Shown here: positions 1-8,565 of the stretch, piece by piece
Layout: each line of letters opens with the position of its first letter
Position numbering within the stretch: position 1 is the first letter of the stretch
Assembly: GCA_026991575.1 (NCBI GenBank)
Contig: JALXBF010000130.1
Span: 1 to 47,525 of the forward strand
Reading direction: 5' to 3'
Source: Planctomycetota bacterium
Lineage (GTDB): Bacteria; Planctomycetota; Planctomycetia; JALXBF01
Length of the DNA: 47,525 nt
Position numbers and translations under genes: made by a program
Notes under the pieces: generated by a model
The model's input: only the letters and a program-made list of their open reading frames with translations
Database searches by the model: none
What the model was told of the DNA's origin: nothing

Positions 1-981
1 CGCTGTTTTCCGGACGGCAAACGGTTTGCCGGGTTCCTGACTCAGAGCCAGTTCGTGGCTGGCAAGTGGCGTGAGCTGCTGCAACGACGGCAAGAGCCGG
101 ATCACAAGGAGGCGTGGGAAGCGGAGAAGTTGGTGCTGACCACCCGGTTGGAGAAGGTGCTGAACTGGCAAAGGCCCGCCGCAGCCAGTGTGCGCGAACT
201 GGTAGGCGCGACCCCGCAGTCAAACGGCGACTGTGCCAGCCAACAGCTCGAAATTGTCCCCGAACCGGGCATCGTCCTGCGGGCGCGGTTTCTGACGAAG
301 CGGCCCGGCCGCGAGCGGCCCGCGATCATCGTGGTCGATCCCGACGCCCGCCGTACGAACGCCCAAGACCCGCTCGTGCGCCGCCTCTTGCACGACGGCG
401 CACACCTGCTGCTACTGGAGCTGCGCGCAACCGGCTCGATGGCGGTACCACGGGACCGGATTCGCGACGCAGTTGACCACAACAGCGTGGAGTGGAGCGT
501 TTGGATCGGCCGGCCCTTGTTGGGGCTGTGGGCAATCGATATGGTGGCCGCCATCGATGTGCTGCTGCGGCGGTCCGATGTTGCCCGCCAGGGTGTGGCG
601 GTCGTCGGAGCCGGGGCCGGCGGCCTGGCTGCCATCGTGGCCGCGGCATTGGACGAGCGGATCTCGGCTGTTGCCACGCTGGGCATGCTGGCTAGCTTCA
701 GCTCAGAAGCCAACCCGAGCAACCATCGCATGGCATACTTCGTGCCGCATCTGTATCGGGTCGGTGACATCCCCACGCTCGCGGCTCTCGTCGCCCCCCG
801 ACCACTCATCCTGGCCGGACCACGCAAACTCGACGGCACGCCGCTGACCAGACGCGAAGCAGCGGACTACTTCCAGTTCACCAGCCGCGTGTACGGCTAC
901 TACGGAGCCGCTCGTGAGATCCGCCTGCTGGACGATCAGGGTGGTGTGGAACCGATCAGCCGCGCGCTTGTTGGCCTGTAA
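1..981 (+). CDS. Alpha/beta-hydrolase (acetyl xylan esterase-like) protein, 5'-truncated by window edge
   Basis: The frame is open from base 1, so the true start lies outside the window; a GTG at 55 is only an internal candidate. The C-terminal part has the layout of a dienelactone-hydrolase/acetyl-xylan-esterase type fold: a strand IIVVDPD, a segment LLGLWAIDMVAAIDVL, the nucleophile-elbow position VVGAGAGGLAAIVAAAL, and APRPLILAGPRKLDG where the catalytic Asp usually sits. The elbow reads GAGAGG instead of GxSxGG, so the nucleophilic Ser is an Ala, and no His is visible near the end (LLDDQGGVEPISRALVGL). I infer a non-catalytic member of the family, or a second hydrolase-like domain of a larger protein. 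Its last 26 bases overlap the convergent holB gene. Family is fairly sure; activity is doubtful. Confidence 0.75.
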   Translation, partial: RCFPDGKRFAGFLTQSQFVAGKWRELLQRRQEPDHKEAWEAEKLVLTTRLEKVLNWQRPAAASVRELVGATPQSNGDCASQQLEIVPEPGIVLRARFLTKRPGRERPAIIVVDPDARRTNAQDPLVRRLLHDGAHLLLLELRATGSMAVPRDRIRDAVDHNSVEWSVWIGRPLLGLWAIDMVAAIDVLLRRSDVARQGVAVVGAGAGGLAAIVAAALDERISAVATLGMLASFSSEANPSNHRMAYFVPHLYRVGDIPTLAALVAPRPLILAGPRKLDGTPLTRREAADYFQFTSRVYGYYGAAREIRLLDDQGGVEPISRALVGL

Positions 982-2035
982 CCGAGGCGCGCCGCGGGAC
1001 GAGCGACGGAGGATTGGCCGCGTCGGCCAGGGCACAGGCCCACGCCTCCAGCAGGATCACTACGTGCGCCCGCCGCTCGTTCTGCTGCTGAGCGGTCACA
1101 GTGCGTTCGATCATGGTCAGCAGCGGTTCCAGCCCGACTTGGCTGGCAAGCATCGCCACGACCCGCTGCTCCCTCTCATCGGCAGCCTCCGCCGGTGCGG
1201 CTCCCACAGCAACCCGCACGGCCGACCGCAGGACGGCCAGGGCCGTGCGGAGCAAGACCGCTGCTGCCTCGCGTCGGGCCGATGCAGCCGAACCGGCCGA
1301 CTGAAGGGCTTCGTCCACGGCGGCAAGCAAGTCGGCTGCCTCCAGCGGCTGCTGCGACAGAGCCTCCAGCAATAACATCCGCAGCTTCTGCACCTGGGGC
1401 GACGCGAGCCGGATCGCGTCACTGACACTGCCTTCCGCCAGCCGGGCACAGCGGCGAGCCTCCGCCACGTCCTCGACCAGTTGCTGCTCCAGCAAGATCC
1501 GCTCGATCACCTCGGCAGAAAGCGGCCGAAACACCAGTTGCTGGCATCGCGACAGGATCGTCGGCAGGATCAGCTCAGGCGAGGTCGCAATGAGGATCAA
1601 CAGGGACCGATCCGGCGGCTCCTCGAGCGTCTTGAGCAGGCAGTTGGCCGCTGCCACGCTGAACGTTTCGGCATCGTCAACGATCACAATCTTGTACCGA
1701 CCAGAGGTGGGCTTCAGCGCCAGGGTGCGGATTACCTGTTCACGAACCAGATCGATCGGGAACTCAAGCCGGTCTTCTGGCTTGGCTACCACGACCACGT
1801 CCGGATGCGTGCCACCGACGACCTGACGGCACTGAGGGCAGCTACCGCAGGGCGCCATCTGCTCGGGGGGCACCTCCGCACATTGCAGGGTCTGCGCCAG
1901 CGCCAGGGCAAAGCGGCGGCGACCGATGCCAGGCGGTCCGACGAACAGGTAAGCATGGGCCAGGCGACCGCTGGCCAGGGTGCGCGCGAAGAAGTCCCGG
2001 ATCTCATCGTGCCCTTCAATACCAAGCCACGCCAT
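956..2035 (-). CDS. holB: DNA polymerase III subunit delta'
   Basis: A 359-residue clamp-loader subunit. It opens with HDEIRDFF and AHAYLFVGPPGIGRRRFALA, a degenerate Walker A in which the Lys is Arg, as expected for a delta' that does not hydrolyse ATP. Four cysteines of the AAA+ zinc module follow (CAEVPPEQMAPCGSCPQC), then IVIVDDAETF (Walker B region), AANCLLKTLEEPP and the sensor-type ILSRCQQLVF. It belongs to the loader that places the sliding clamp on DNA during replication. The ATG overlaps the stop of the preceding exbD as TGATG, so it is probably translated by coupling as the last gene of the exbB-exbD-exbD-holB operon. The 3' end overlaps the convergent hydrolase gene by 26 bases. 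Confidence 0.93.
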   Translation of the reverse strand: MAWLGIEGHDEIRDFFARTLASGRLAHAYLFVGPPGIGRRRFALALAQTLQCAEVPPEQMAPCGSCPQCRQVVGGTHPDVVVVAKPEDRLEFPIDLVREQVIRTLALKPTSGRYKIVIVDDAETFSVAAANCLLKTLEEPPDRSLLILIATSPELILPTILSRCQQLVFRPLSAEVIERILLEQQLVEDVAEARRCARLAEGSVSDAIRLASPQVQKLRMLLLEALSQQPLEAADLLAAVDEALQSAGSAASARREAAAVLLRTALAVLRSAVRVAVGAAPAEAADEREQRVVAMLASQVGLEPLLTMIERTVTAQQQNERRAHVVILLEAWACALADAANPPSLVPRRASVTGQQARG

Positions 2036-2514
2036 CAGTCGCCTTCCCCCCCTTGACCCGGCCGAATCACGGGGCCGAAGTTAACGTTGCGGATGCCGGC
2101 ACGGGTGAGCGCGTTGATGGCCGCCACCAAGTACTCGTAACGCAACCGCTCGTCCGCCCGTAACTCAACCTCCAGCTCTTCCGCCAGCACGCCGCTGGCA
2201 ATAAGCCGCACTTCACGCGTCAATTCAGCCATGCTCTCCAGTGGCGTGTTGCCCAAGGCAATGCCGACCAGCCGGCCCGACTCGTCCGCCGCCAGCTGGA
2301 CCAGCAGGGGCGGTATGGTTAGCTCCTCCTGAGGCACAGCCGAACCGGGGGGATTGATCGTCACTTCAAACTGACCCTCATGGATAATCGGCTTGAAGGT
2401 CATCAGAAAGAAGATGAGCAACTGAAACACGACGTCGATCATCGGCGTCATCGCAATCTCCGGCCGATCGACGCCGCGGGCATGCACACGTCTTGTGCTA
2501 CCGCCGCGACTCAC
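2035..2514 (-). CDS. ExbD/TolR-family biopolymer transport protein (second copy)
   Basis: About 159 residues from a GTG start at 2514. I prefer this start because it overlaps the stop of the upstream exbD as GTGA; a longer frame begins at 2568 inside that gene. The sequence has the ExbD hallmark EIAMTPMIDVVFQLLIFFLM, a single N-terminal membrane helix with the proton-path Asp in PMID, followed by a periplasmic domain. ExbD/TolR proteins pair with ExbB/TolQ as a proton-driven motor that energises outer-membrane transport or envelope tethering. This is the second of two non-identical ExbD genes in tandem, so a heteromeric ExbD pair is likely. No TonB or outer-membrane receptor gene is in the window. 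Confidence 0.9.
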   Translation of the reverse strand: MSRGGSTRRVHARGVDRPEIAMTPMIDVVFQLLIFFLMTFKPIIHEGQFEVTINPPGSAVPQEELTIPPLLVQLAADESGRLVGIALGNTPLESMAELTREVRLIASGVLAEELEVELRADERLRYEYLVAAINALTRAGIRNVNFGPVIRPGQGGEGD

Positions 2515-3014
2515 TGCTCTCGTTCCTTTGCCCGTAACGCAAACCGGTAGTAGCCGATTCTCTGGCACAGATTGATCAACCGCCAGATCGGACCGTAGGG
2601 GGTTGATCGGTCAGCGCGCAAGACGACCACCGCGCTGAGCCTGCCTTCCTTGAGCGCCCGAGCAGCCTCGCTGGTCGGATCATGCCGGGCCGTAGCAGCC
2701 ATTTCCAGCCGCGTGTACGCCGCCTCCCGTTTCAAATACGCCTCGATCTTGGCAAAGTCCCGCTGCACGTGCCAGCGTTCGCCCATTGCCAGCAGAAAGC
2801 CGTCCCGGTCGATGTTCAGGAACAGTGGCTCCTCGGTAAGTGTCTCCACCGGGCGTGCCTGATCGGCAATGGGCAAGCGGATGCGTTCGTCGATGGCGTC
2901 ACGGCTGAAGTTGAGTACGAACAGAAAGAAGGCGATGAGCTGGAAGGTGACGTCGATCATCGGCATCATTTCCAGCCGCACCGACGCAGCCTGTCGTTCA
3001 GAGCGTGCCACCAT
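2511..3014 (-). CDS. ExbD/TolR-family biopolymer transport protein (first copy)
   Basis: A 167-residue inner-membrane protein with VRLEMMPMIDVTFQLIAFFLFVL: one transmembrane helix led by the conserved Asp of the proton path. The rest is periplasmic. It is longer than its partner in the C-terminal part, with a charged stretch around LKREAAYTRLEMAATARHDP. The start is ATG at 3014, 30 bases after the ExbB stop, and the gene ends in a 4-base overlap with the second exbD. The family forms a stator-like complex with ExbB/TolQ that turns proton flow into mechanical work on periplasmic partners. The two copies share the PMIDV core but little else that I can see. Confidence 0.9.
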   Translation of the reverse strand: MVARSERQAASVRLEMMPMIDVTFQLIAFFLFVLNFSRDAIDERIRLPIADQARPVETLTEEPLFLNIDRDGFLLAMGERWHVQRDFAKIEAYLKREAAYTRLEMAATARHDPTSEAARALKEGRLSAVVVLRADRSTPYGPIWRLINLCQRIGYYRFALRAKEREQ

Positions 3015-3044
3015 CAGCTGCCGCCCGCAGATTCGTGCCCGCGA

Positions 3045-4016
3045 TCACTTCCTCTCCTTCTCTTCGGAAGCCTCGGCACCAGCCCGGCCGCGGCCACGAA
3101 CACTGGCAAAGCGTGTCATCAGTCGCTCGCGCTCGTTCTGCACCTCCAGCGCCAGCCGCGTCACCCGGTTCCGCAGAATCGTGTACGCAACCACGGCAGG
3201 AATCGCCTGCAACAAACCCCACACGGTCGTAATCAGCGCCATGGACACGTCGTTGGCCAGTTCGGACGGCTTCGGCGCAACGGCCGCCACCGCAATCTGG
3301 CGAAACGCCGCCACCATCCCCCACACGGTACCGAGCAGCCCGACCATCGTGGCTACGTTGGCCAGCATCGACAGGTAGCTCAACCGGTGCTCGTACGTCA
3401 GGTCCTCCTCTTCAGCCACCCCGTCCATTGCCTCGACCGCCTTCGAATAACCGGCAGACAGCTGTGCTAGTCCGGCGGCCAGCACCCGCTCCAGGTAGGA
3501 ACTGCCCGCTCGCGCCAGATCAAACGCTTCCTGGTACCGCTTCTCCTTCAGCCGCCGCTCGAACTCGCGGATGAAATTCTCCGGCAGGAAGTTGTCACGG
3601 CGTGTCTGCAGCGAGTAGAGCACGATCATGCCCACGACCAGGACTGACAACGCAAGCTGGGGCCAGAAGAAGATACCAGCTGCCCGATAGATCCAGACCA
3701 ATAACGGCGGGGCCTGCACGGGCTGGATCTCCCCCTCGGTGGCCCCCTCTGGCTCCGCCGGCATAGCATCCTCGGCCGGCTCGTCGCCAGTCTCAGGCTG
3801 CTCGTCCTGCGCGCCGGGCTCTTGCTCAGCGTCTGCGGCCGGTGCCTCGTCAGCCTCGGCCCCTGCCATGACCTCCTGCTCGTGAGCCGGCTGCTGGTCC
3901 TGCGCAGCCACCGTCCTGACCACATCGGGCGCGTCCGGCAGGAAGACGAGAACAGCGGCAATCAGTGCGACGCGAAGCGGGCCAGCCTGTTGGGAACCAG
4001 CAAGACCACGACACAT
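3045..4016 (-). CDS. ExbB/TolQ/MotA-family proton channel protein with periplasmic acidic linker
   Basis: From ATG 4016 the product is 323 residues; ATG 4052 is an alternative 12 codons upstream. I chose 4016 because it gives a short basic n-region before the hydrophobic stretch VALIAAVLVFL, a plausible signal peptide ending near residue 38. An acidic Ala/Glu/Pro-rich linker follows (about 39-104). Membrane segments lie at about 113-134, 216-236 and 257-280; the last two carry the MotA/TolQ/ExbB signature NVATMVGLLGTVWGMV and LITTVWGLLQAIPAVVAY. It is the channel subunit of the proton motor with the two ExbD proteins downstream. The cleavable signal plus acidic linker before the usual first helix differs from the short E. 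coli ExbB. Confidence 0.88.
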   Translation of the reverse strand: MCRGLAGSQQAGPLRVALIAAVLVFLPDAPDVVRTVAAQDQQPAHEQEVMAGAEADEAPAADAEQEPGAQDEQPETGDEPAEDAMPAEPEGATEGEIQPVQAPPLLVWIYRAAGIFFWPQLALSVLVVGMIVLYSLQTRRDNFLPENFIREFERRLKEKRYQEAFDLARAGSSYLERVLAAGLAQLSAGYSKAVEAMDGVAEEEDLTYEHRLSYLSMLANVATMVGLLGTVWGMVAAFRQIAVAAVAPKPSELANDVSMALITTVWGLLQAIPAVVAYTILRNRVTRLALEVQNERERLMTRFASVRGRGRAGAEASEEKERK

Positions 4017-4052
4017 TCTGCAACACACTCCGGAGATCGTTGCCGACTGCAT

Positions 4053-4148
4053 CCTGGGAGAGCTGAGCTCATGCCATCGTAGAGTAGTATAGAGTGCCGC
4101 CTCGGGCGGACGCCCGCATCGAGCAGGCACAATGCAGAGCGCGAGCCG
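4053..4148. promoter_or_regulatory. Divergent intergenic region (exbB operon / membrane protein gene)
   Basis: These bases separate two divergent genes and must hold both promoters unless the exbB start lies further in. A weak A/T-rich patch (gtagagtagtatagagtgcc, about 4079-4098) is the only promoter-like element I see. A short inverted repeat, gcctcgggcgg followed by gcccgc, lies next to it. No clear -35/-10 pair can be assigned. Confidence 0.3.
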
Positions 4149-5207
4149 ATGGATGCAAGCGTGCGCGGAGCACACAGAAGACGGCGTCGGCCAGCCGCTG
4201 CGCTGCCCCCGCCCCCCTTGCAAGGCCTCCTCTTTGCGCTGCTGCTGACAGTCGGGCTGCTGCTCGCGACCACCACGCTAATCCGTCAACCGCCACACCA
4301 GGACACTTCTCCATCGGCCACGGCCGTCGACGCCTTGTTACCGGAACAGATCGTCGAAGCTCCCTTGCTCGGCACCGCCGTTGCCACGCCCTCCGGTAGC
4401 TCCGCGGCACCAACTGCGGACCCGCCCAGCCCAGCCGCAGGCGACCGGGGCAAAGCAGAGGCGGCAGGCGAGCGGCCCAAACCGCCAACAGTCGACCATC
4501 GGCTGCTGAGCACCGTGCGCGACAAGACGCGGGCGATCCCAAAAGGAGCGTACTTTCATCTACTTGAGCTCGCGCTTCGGATTCCCGTGCAGCAGCTCGA
4601 AGCTGCTGCGGTGCGGAACCCGCCACTGGCTGAGTTGGTGCGGTACCCGGAGCGGTTCCGGGGCAAGCCGGTGATGCTGCAGGGGTACGTGCGCCGGATC
4701 ACGCTGATCGATCCAGGCCCGAATCGGCTGGGGCTGCGCTCGTTGTACGAGTGCGCCGTGTTCTCGGACGAGTTCGACCGAAATCCGTGGATCTTCGTAG
4801 TCGTTCACGTGCCCGAACAGATGCCAAAGGGCGACAACCTTGCCGAGCGTGTGACTGCTACGGGGTTCTTTCTGAAGCTGTGGGCCTACCGGGCTGGCGA
4901 CGGGCTGCGCTTCGCGCCGCTGCTGATTGGTCCTCGTCTCGTGTGGCATCCTGCCCCTGCCGGCGGCTTGGGCACGCTGAATGTGGTCCTGTTCGTGTTG
5001 CTGGTGAGCCTGGTTGCGGTGTTCGCCGCGGTGCTGTGGTGGTCGGCGCGCAGTCGTCGACGGATAGAAGCGGTGATGACACGCTCAGTAGGCACCGAGA
5101 AGCAGCCGCCGCTCGCAGAGCTTGATCAGGGCGCGCCGGAGGAGTTTCTCAAGGAGCTCGAGCAGCGTGAGCGGCAAGAGCCGCCTGCAGCGAGTCAGTC
5201 GTCATAG
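4149..5207 (+). CDS. Hypothetical membrane protein with two terminal membrane segments
   Basis: A 352-residue protein I cannot assign to a named family. A basic N-terminus (RRRRR around 10-14) precedes one hydrophobic helix at about 25-44. A Pro/Ala-rich low-complexity linker runs to about residue 105. A conserved-looking domain spans about 115-270, with LAELVRYPERFRGKPVMLQG and VTATGFFLKLWAYR, which reads like an OB-type barrel. A second helix, LNVVLFVLLVSLVAVFAAVLW, spans about 274-298, and a charged cytoplasmic tail follows. The topology suggests a periplasmic middle domain anchored at both ends. It is divergent from the exbB operon, and its 3' end overlaps the convergent galE by 13 bases. 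Confidence 0.72.
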   Translation: MDASVRGAHRRRRRPAAALPPPPLQGLLFALLLTVGLLLATTTLIRQPPHQDTSPSATAVDALLPEQIVEAPLLGTAVATPSGSSAAPTADPPSPAAGDRGKAEAAGERPKPPTVDHRLLSTVRDKTRAIPKGAYFHLLELALRIPVQQLEAAAVRNPPLAELVRYPERFRGKPVMLQGYVRRITLIDPGPNRLGLRSLYECAVFSDEFDRNPWIFVVVHVPEQMPKGDNLAERVTATGFFLKLWAYRAGDGLRFAPLLIGPRLVWHPAPAGGLGTLNVVLFVLLVSLVAVFAAVLWWSARSRRRIEAVMTRSVGTEKQPPLAELDQGAPEEFLKELEQRERQEPPAASQSS

Positions 5208-6181
5208 CCGTTGGGATGCTCCCGGTGCCACCGCCACGCCGAGGCGATGATCTGCTGGAGCTCAGGCCAGCGCGGCTCCCAGCCCAGTTCGGCTCGGATC
5301 CGCTCCACGGCTGCCACCAACTCCGGCGGATCACCTGGACGGCGATCCGCCTCCACCGCAGGGATCTCATGCCCCGTAACGGCGCGGGCCGTCTCGATCA
5401 CCTCCCGCACCGTATACCCGCGGCCGGTGCCACAATTCAAAGCCAACGCATGACCGGGGACAATCGCATCAAGTGCCCGCACGTGAGCGTCGGCCAGATC
5501 TTCCACGTGGACGAAGTCGCGCACGCAGGTGCCGTCGCGCGTGGCATAGTCGGTGCCGAAGATCTGCACGTGCGGCCGCTTCCCCAGCGCGACCTGGAGC
5601 ACGAGCGGGATCAGGTGCGTCTCGTGCCGATGATGCTCGCCCAGGCGACCGTCCAGCGACGCGCCGGCAGCATTGAAATACCGCAACATCACGGCGCCAA
5701 GACCGTGCGCGCGAGCGTAGTCCCGGATCGCCTGTTCGACAGCGTACTTCGTGAAGCCATACGGGTTGATCGGCCGTTGCGGATGGTCCTCCGGAATGGG
5801 CACAACCTCTGGCACGCCGTAGGTGGCAGCAGAGCTCGAGAACACAAGCCTGCGAACGCCGCTATCAAGCATCGCAGCCAGAAGCGACAGGCTGGCGCCG
5901 ACATTGTTCTCGTAATACTTCCGCGGATTGGCCACAGACTCTGCCACCAGCGCCGACGCGGCGAAGTGGATCACGGCATCGCACCCGAAGTGTTTCAGCG
6001 TCTCGGCCACGCCCGCGTAGTCCCTCAGGTCCCGCTGCACCAGCGGCACTCCCTCCGGCACCGCCGCGCGATGACCTTCAGAGAGGTTGTCCAAGACCAC
6101 GACCTCGTGCCCGCAGCGGCATAGCGCCGCTACGGTCACACTGCCGATATAGCCGGCCCCACCGGTCACGAGTACGCGCAT
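5195..6181 (-). CDS. galE: UDP-glucose 4-epimerase
   Basis: From ATG 6181 the product is 328 residues, the usual GalE length; the frame continues upstream but without homology. The extended short-chain dehydrogenase fold is clear: the NAD motif TGGAGYIG at 7-14, DNLSEGH at 31-37, the catalytic Ser in FSSSAATYG (about 115-117) and the YxxxK pair Y141/K145 in NPYGFTKYAVE. The C-terminal substrate part includes LRYFNAAGA and DGTCVRDFVHVEDLA. It interconverts UDP-glucose and UDP-galactose in the cytoplasm for polysaccharide synthesis or galactose use. It stands alone between two membrane-protein genes, so no pathway neighbour narrows its role. Confidence 0.95.
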   Translation of the reverse strand: MRVLVTGGAGYIGSVTVAALCRCGHEVVVLDNLSEGHRAAVPEGVPLVQRDLRDYAGVAETLKHFGCDAVIHFAASALVAESVANPRKYYENNVGASLSLLAAMLDSGVRRLVFSSSAATYGVPEVVPIPEDHPQRPINPYGFTKYAVEQAIRDYARAHGLGAVMLRYFNAAGASLDGRLGEHHRHETHLIPLVLQVALGKRPHVQIFGTDYATRDGTCVRDFVHVEDLADAHVRALDAIVPGHALALNCGTGRGYTVREVIETARAVTGHEIPAVEADRRPGDPPELVAAVERIRAELGWEPRWPELQQIIASAWRWHREHPNGYDD

Positions 6182-6397
6182 CCGTCCTGCTCCCAGAGTC
6201 GGTCCGCTCGGCTGTCGCCAGGTCACTGAAGTGTAGCTTGCTGGCCCGGCGCTATCGGCCACGGCACAGAACAGATCGGCCGCCACCCGCGTGAACGATG
6301 CTGCCCGGTCGCGAATAACATAAACGTGCGGTGAGGCTTCCGTCTGAGTTGGCTTCGGTGGACGATGTACGGCCGATGCGGCCGGGGGGGTGCGGCA

Positions 6398-8242
6398 ATG
6401 GCCAGGAACGGGCGAGGACCCAGGCACGTGTTCGGCTGGAGCGACTACCGGTGGCTTCGAGAGCACGAGCGCGGTGAACTGCGTGCGGCGTTGGAAGACC
6501 GAGTCCCGCACCGCTCGCCCATCACCGCTTGGCTCGCCTTCGCCCTGATTGCTCTGGTGCTCTACATCCTGTCGGCTCTCGTTCTGGCAGCACCACCACC
6601 GCCCTACGGAGCCACTGCGGCGACCACCGCCGCTGCCAGTTCAGTCTCAAGAGGGAACGCCTTGTTGCAGAACGGCTGGAACCTGCTGCGGCCGACCGTG
6701 ACGTTAGCCGTCGCCCAGGTTCCTGGATCGCGGTCTTCTTCGGCCAGCAGCTCCGGCACCCGGCCAGCTGGTCGGCCAGGTTTTGGCCAGCCTGACGTGC
6801 GCAGCGGTCAGGCTATCGATTTCGACACGTTGATCGAACTGATCAAGTCGACTGTCGCACCGGACACCTGGGAAGACGCTGGAGGCGCGGGCACGATTGC
6901 CGACTTTCCCGGTGGCGTGTACGTGGACGCTAAGGGGATACTTCGTTTTCGCCAGGCCGCGGAACCGGCCGCCGAGGAGCTTGCCAAACGTCGCCGCGCG
7001 GCAGCCAGATCGGAGGCAACGGCTGGGGACGCCGGCTCACGAGCACCGTTCCGTAAAGTGTCCCTCACCCGGCTTGAACGAGCCATCGCCCGGCGGCTGG
7101 CACAGGGCAAGCCACCGACCGAGGAGATGAAATACCTGGCCGGCTTGACCGAGGCCCGTCACCTCTTCGTGTACCCCGACACGGGCGATCTGGTCATTGC
7201 CGGGCCGGCCGAGCCGTGGATGACGGCCGAAGGCGGGGCGGTTGCCGTTGGTCAATTTTCAGGCAAACCAGTGTTGCACCTCGATGATTTCGTGACGCTG
7301 CTTCGTGTGGTCAGCCCCAGTGGCCCGGGCGTCTTTGCCTGCGGGATCTACCCTACCCGGGAAGGCTTGGTCAAGGTCCAGCAATACCTCAAGAGCCACC
7401 AGCTCCGGAGCTTTTCGCCATCGGCCCGCGCCCGTTTCATGAACGGCCTCAAGCAGGCGCTCGGGCCGCAAGAGGTGCGCATCTGGGGGGTGCCTGCCAC
7501 GTCACGCGTCGGGTTCATTCTGGTGGCCGCCGACTACCACATGAAGCTCGTGGGTATCGACCTCGTTGACACCAGCCCCGAACTGCCAAGTTACCTGGAT
7601 CTTCTGCGTGTGCCGCCCAGCGGCCGGCTGCCGGCACTGGAGACCCTGCGGTGGTGGTTTGTGCCGGAGTACGAAGCGATTACAGCGACACCAGGCAACG
7701 ACGCCTTCCGTCTGGAAGGCTGCGGCGTTCGGCTGCTGGCTGAGAATGAGTTTCTGCTGGAGACGGGACATCGGGTCCGAACTGGTACTGCGTCGCTGTT
7801 GAACAAAGCGTTCGCCCGCCGGTTCACCGAGCAGTTCGAAGAGCTAGCCGATCGGTTCCAGATCTACGCTGAGCTTCGCAATATTTTCGACCTGACCACC
7901 ATCGCGTCGCTTGTGGTGAACTATGAGCTGGACCGCCGCGTGAACTGGGACCATGGCGTCTTTGCCACCGACGGACCGTACCGGCCGGCCAGGTGGGCCA
8001 CCCCCCGGTGGGTTGACAGCGTGGTGAACCAGCGCGTGTTAACGAGCCACTCGATTCGAGCCGGGCGGCGGGTTCGGACCAGGCACCTGATCACGGTCGT
8101 CAGCGGTGGCGTGGTCGTGAATCCGTGGCCCACCGTCCATCGAACCCGGAAAGCCTCCACTCGTTCCGCCCAGTCACCCGCCACGCCGCTGCCACCTGCG
8201 CCGCCACTACCAGACGATCCACACCAATGGTGGTGGGACTAG
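6398..8242 (+). CDS. DUF1598-type planctomycete membrane protein
   Basis: About 614 residues from ATG 6398, preceded by a G7 run that can serve as ribosome binding site; an in-frame ATG at 6365 gives 11 more residues. A charged N-terminus is followed by one membrane helix at about 43-65 (WLAFALIALVLYILSALVLAA), then Ser/Ala-rich linker. The main soluble domain, roughly residues 240-540, holds DDFVTLLRVV, FACGIYPTREGLVKVQQYL, YHMKLVGIDLVD and LRWWFVPEYEAITATPG. This matches my memory of DUF1598, a planctomycete-restricted family of unknown function; that label is from memory and unchecked. The C-terminus is Pro-rich and ends in DPHQWWWD. The reaction, if any, is unknown. Confidence 0.75.
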   Translation: MARNGRGPRHVFGWSDYRWLREHERGELRAALEDRVPHRSPITAWLAFALIALVLYILSALVLAAPPPPYGATAATTAAASSVSRGNALLQNGWNLLRPTVTLAVAQVPGSRSSSASSSGTRPAGRPGFGQPDVRSGQAIDFDTLIELIKSTVAPDTWEDAGGAGTIADFPGGVYVDAKGILRFRQAAEPAAEELAKRRRAAARSEATAGDAGSRAPFRKVSLTRLERAIARRLAQGKPPTEEMKYLAGLTEARHLFVYPDTGDLVIAGPAEPWMTAEGGAVAVGQFSGKPVLHLDDFVTLLRVVSPSGPGVFACGIYPTREGLVKVQQYLKSHQLRSFSPSARARFMNGLKQALGPQEVRIWGVPATSRVGFILVAADYHMKLVGIDLVDTSPELPSYLDLLRVPPSGRLPALETLRWWFVPEYEAITATPGNDAFRLEGCGVRLLAENEFLLETGHRVRTGTASLLNKAFARRFTEQFEELADRFQIYAELRNIFDLTTIASLVVNYELDRRVNWDHGVFATDGPYRPARWATPRWVDSVVNQRVLTSHSIRAGRRVRTRHLITVVSGGVVVNPWPTVHRTRKASTRSAQSPATPLPPAPPLPDDPHQWWWD

Positions 8243-8565
8243 TTGCTAGAAGCGTCTGATGCACTTAGCGGCCGCCCGGTACGATCGCGTCGCCGCCCCA
8301 CGGAGCGGGGTGGTGCGAAGCCCGGACGACGGGAAGGTTCTGTCGGACTGCCGGTTGGTCGTTGTATCGTCGCTATCTCCCGGGCTAGCGGACACTTTCT
8401 CCACCGCCTCGAGCAGGCACGGCTCCGTGGAGCTGATCGTGTCGGTTACGCGAAATCGGCCGCTCAAGGACGATGGGCGGGGGACTGCCTCTAGTTGGAC
8501 CAGGCCTCCGAGCCTACCGACGGTGTACCGGGCGGATCGGTTGTCGGGCGAGGTCCAGGAGGTCG
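8243..8565. other. 323-base intergenic region with one strong hairpin
   Basis: Lies between two convergent genes. I see no convincing coding frame. A hairpin has arms 8291-8299 and 8307-8315 (9 pairs, two of them G-T) and a 7-base loop. It has no T-run on either side, so it may be a factor-dependent terminator or a transcript-end stabiliser for the upstream plus-strand gene. Confidence 0.4.
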
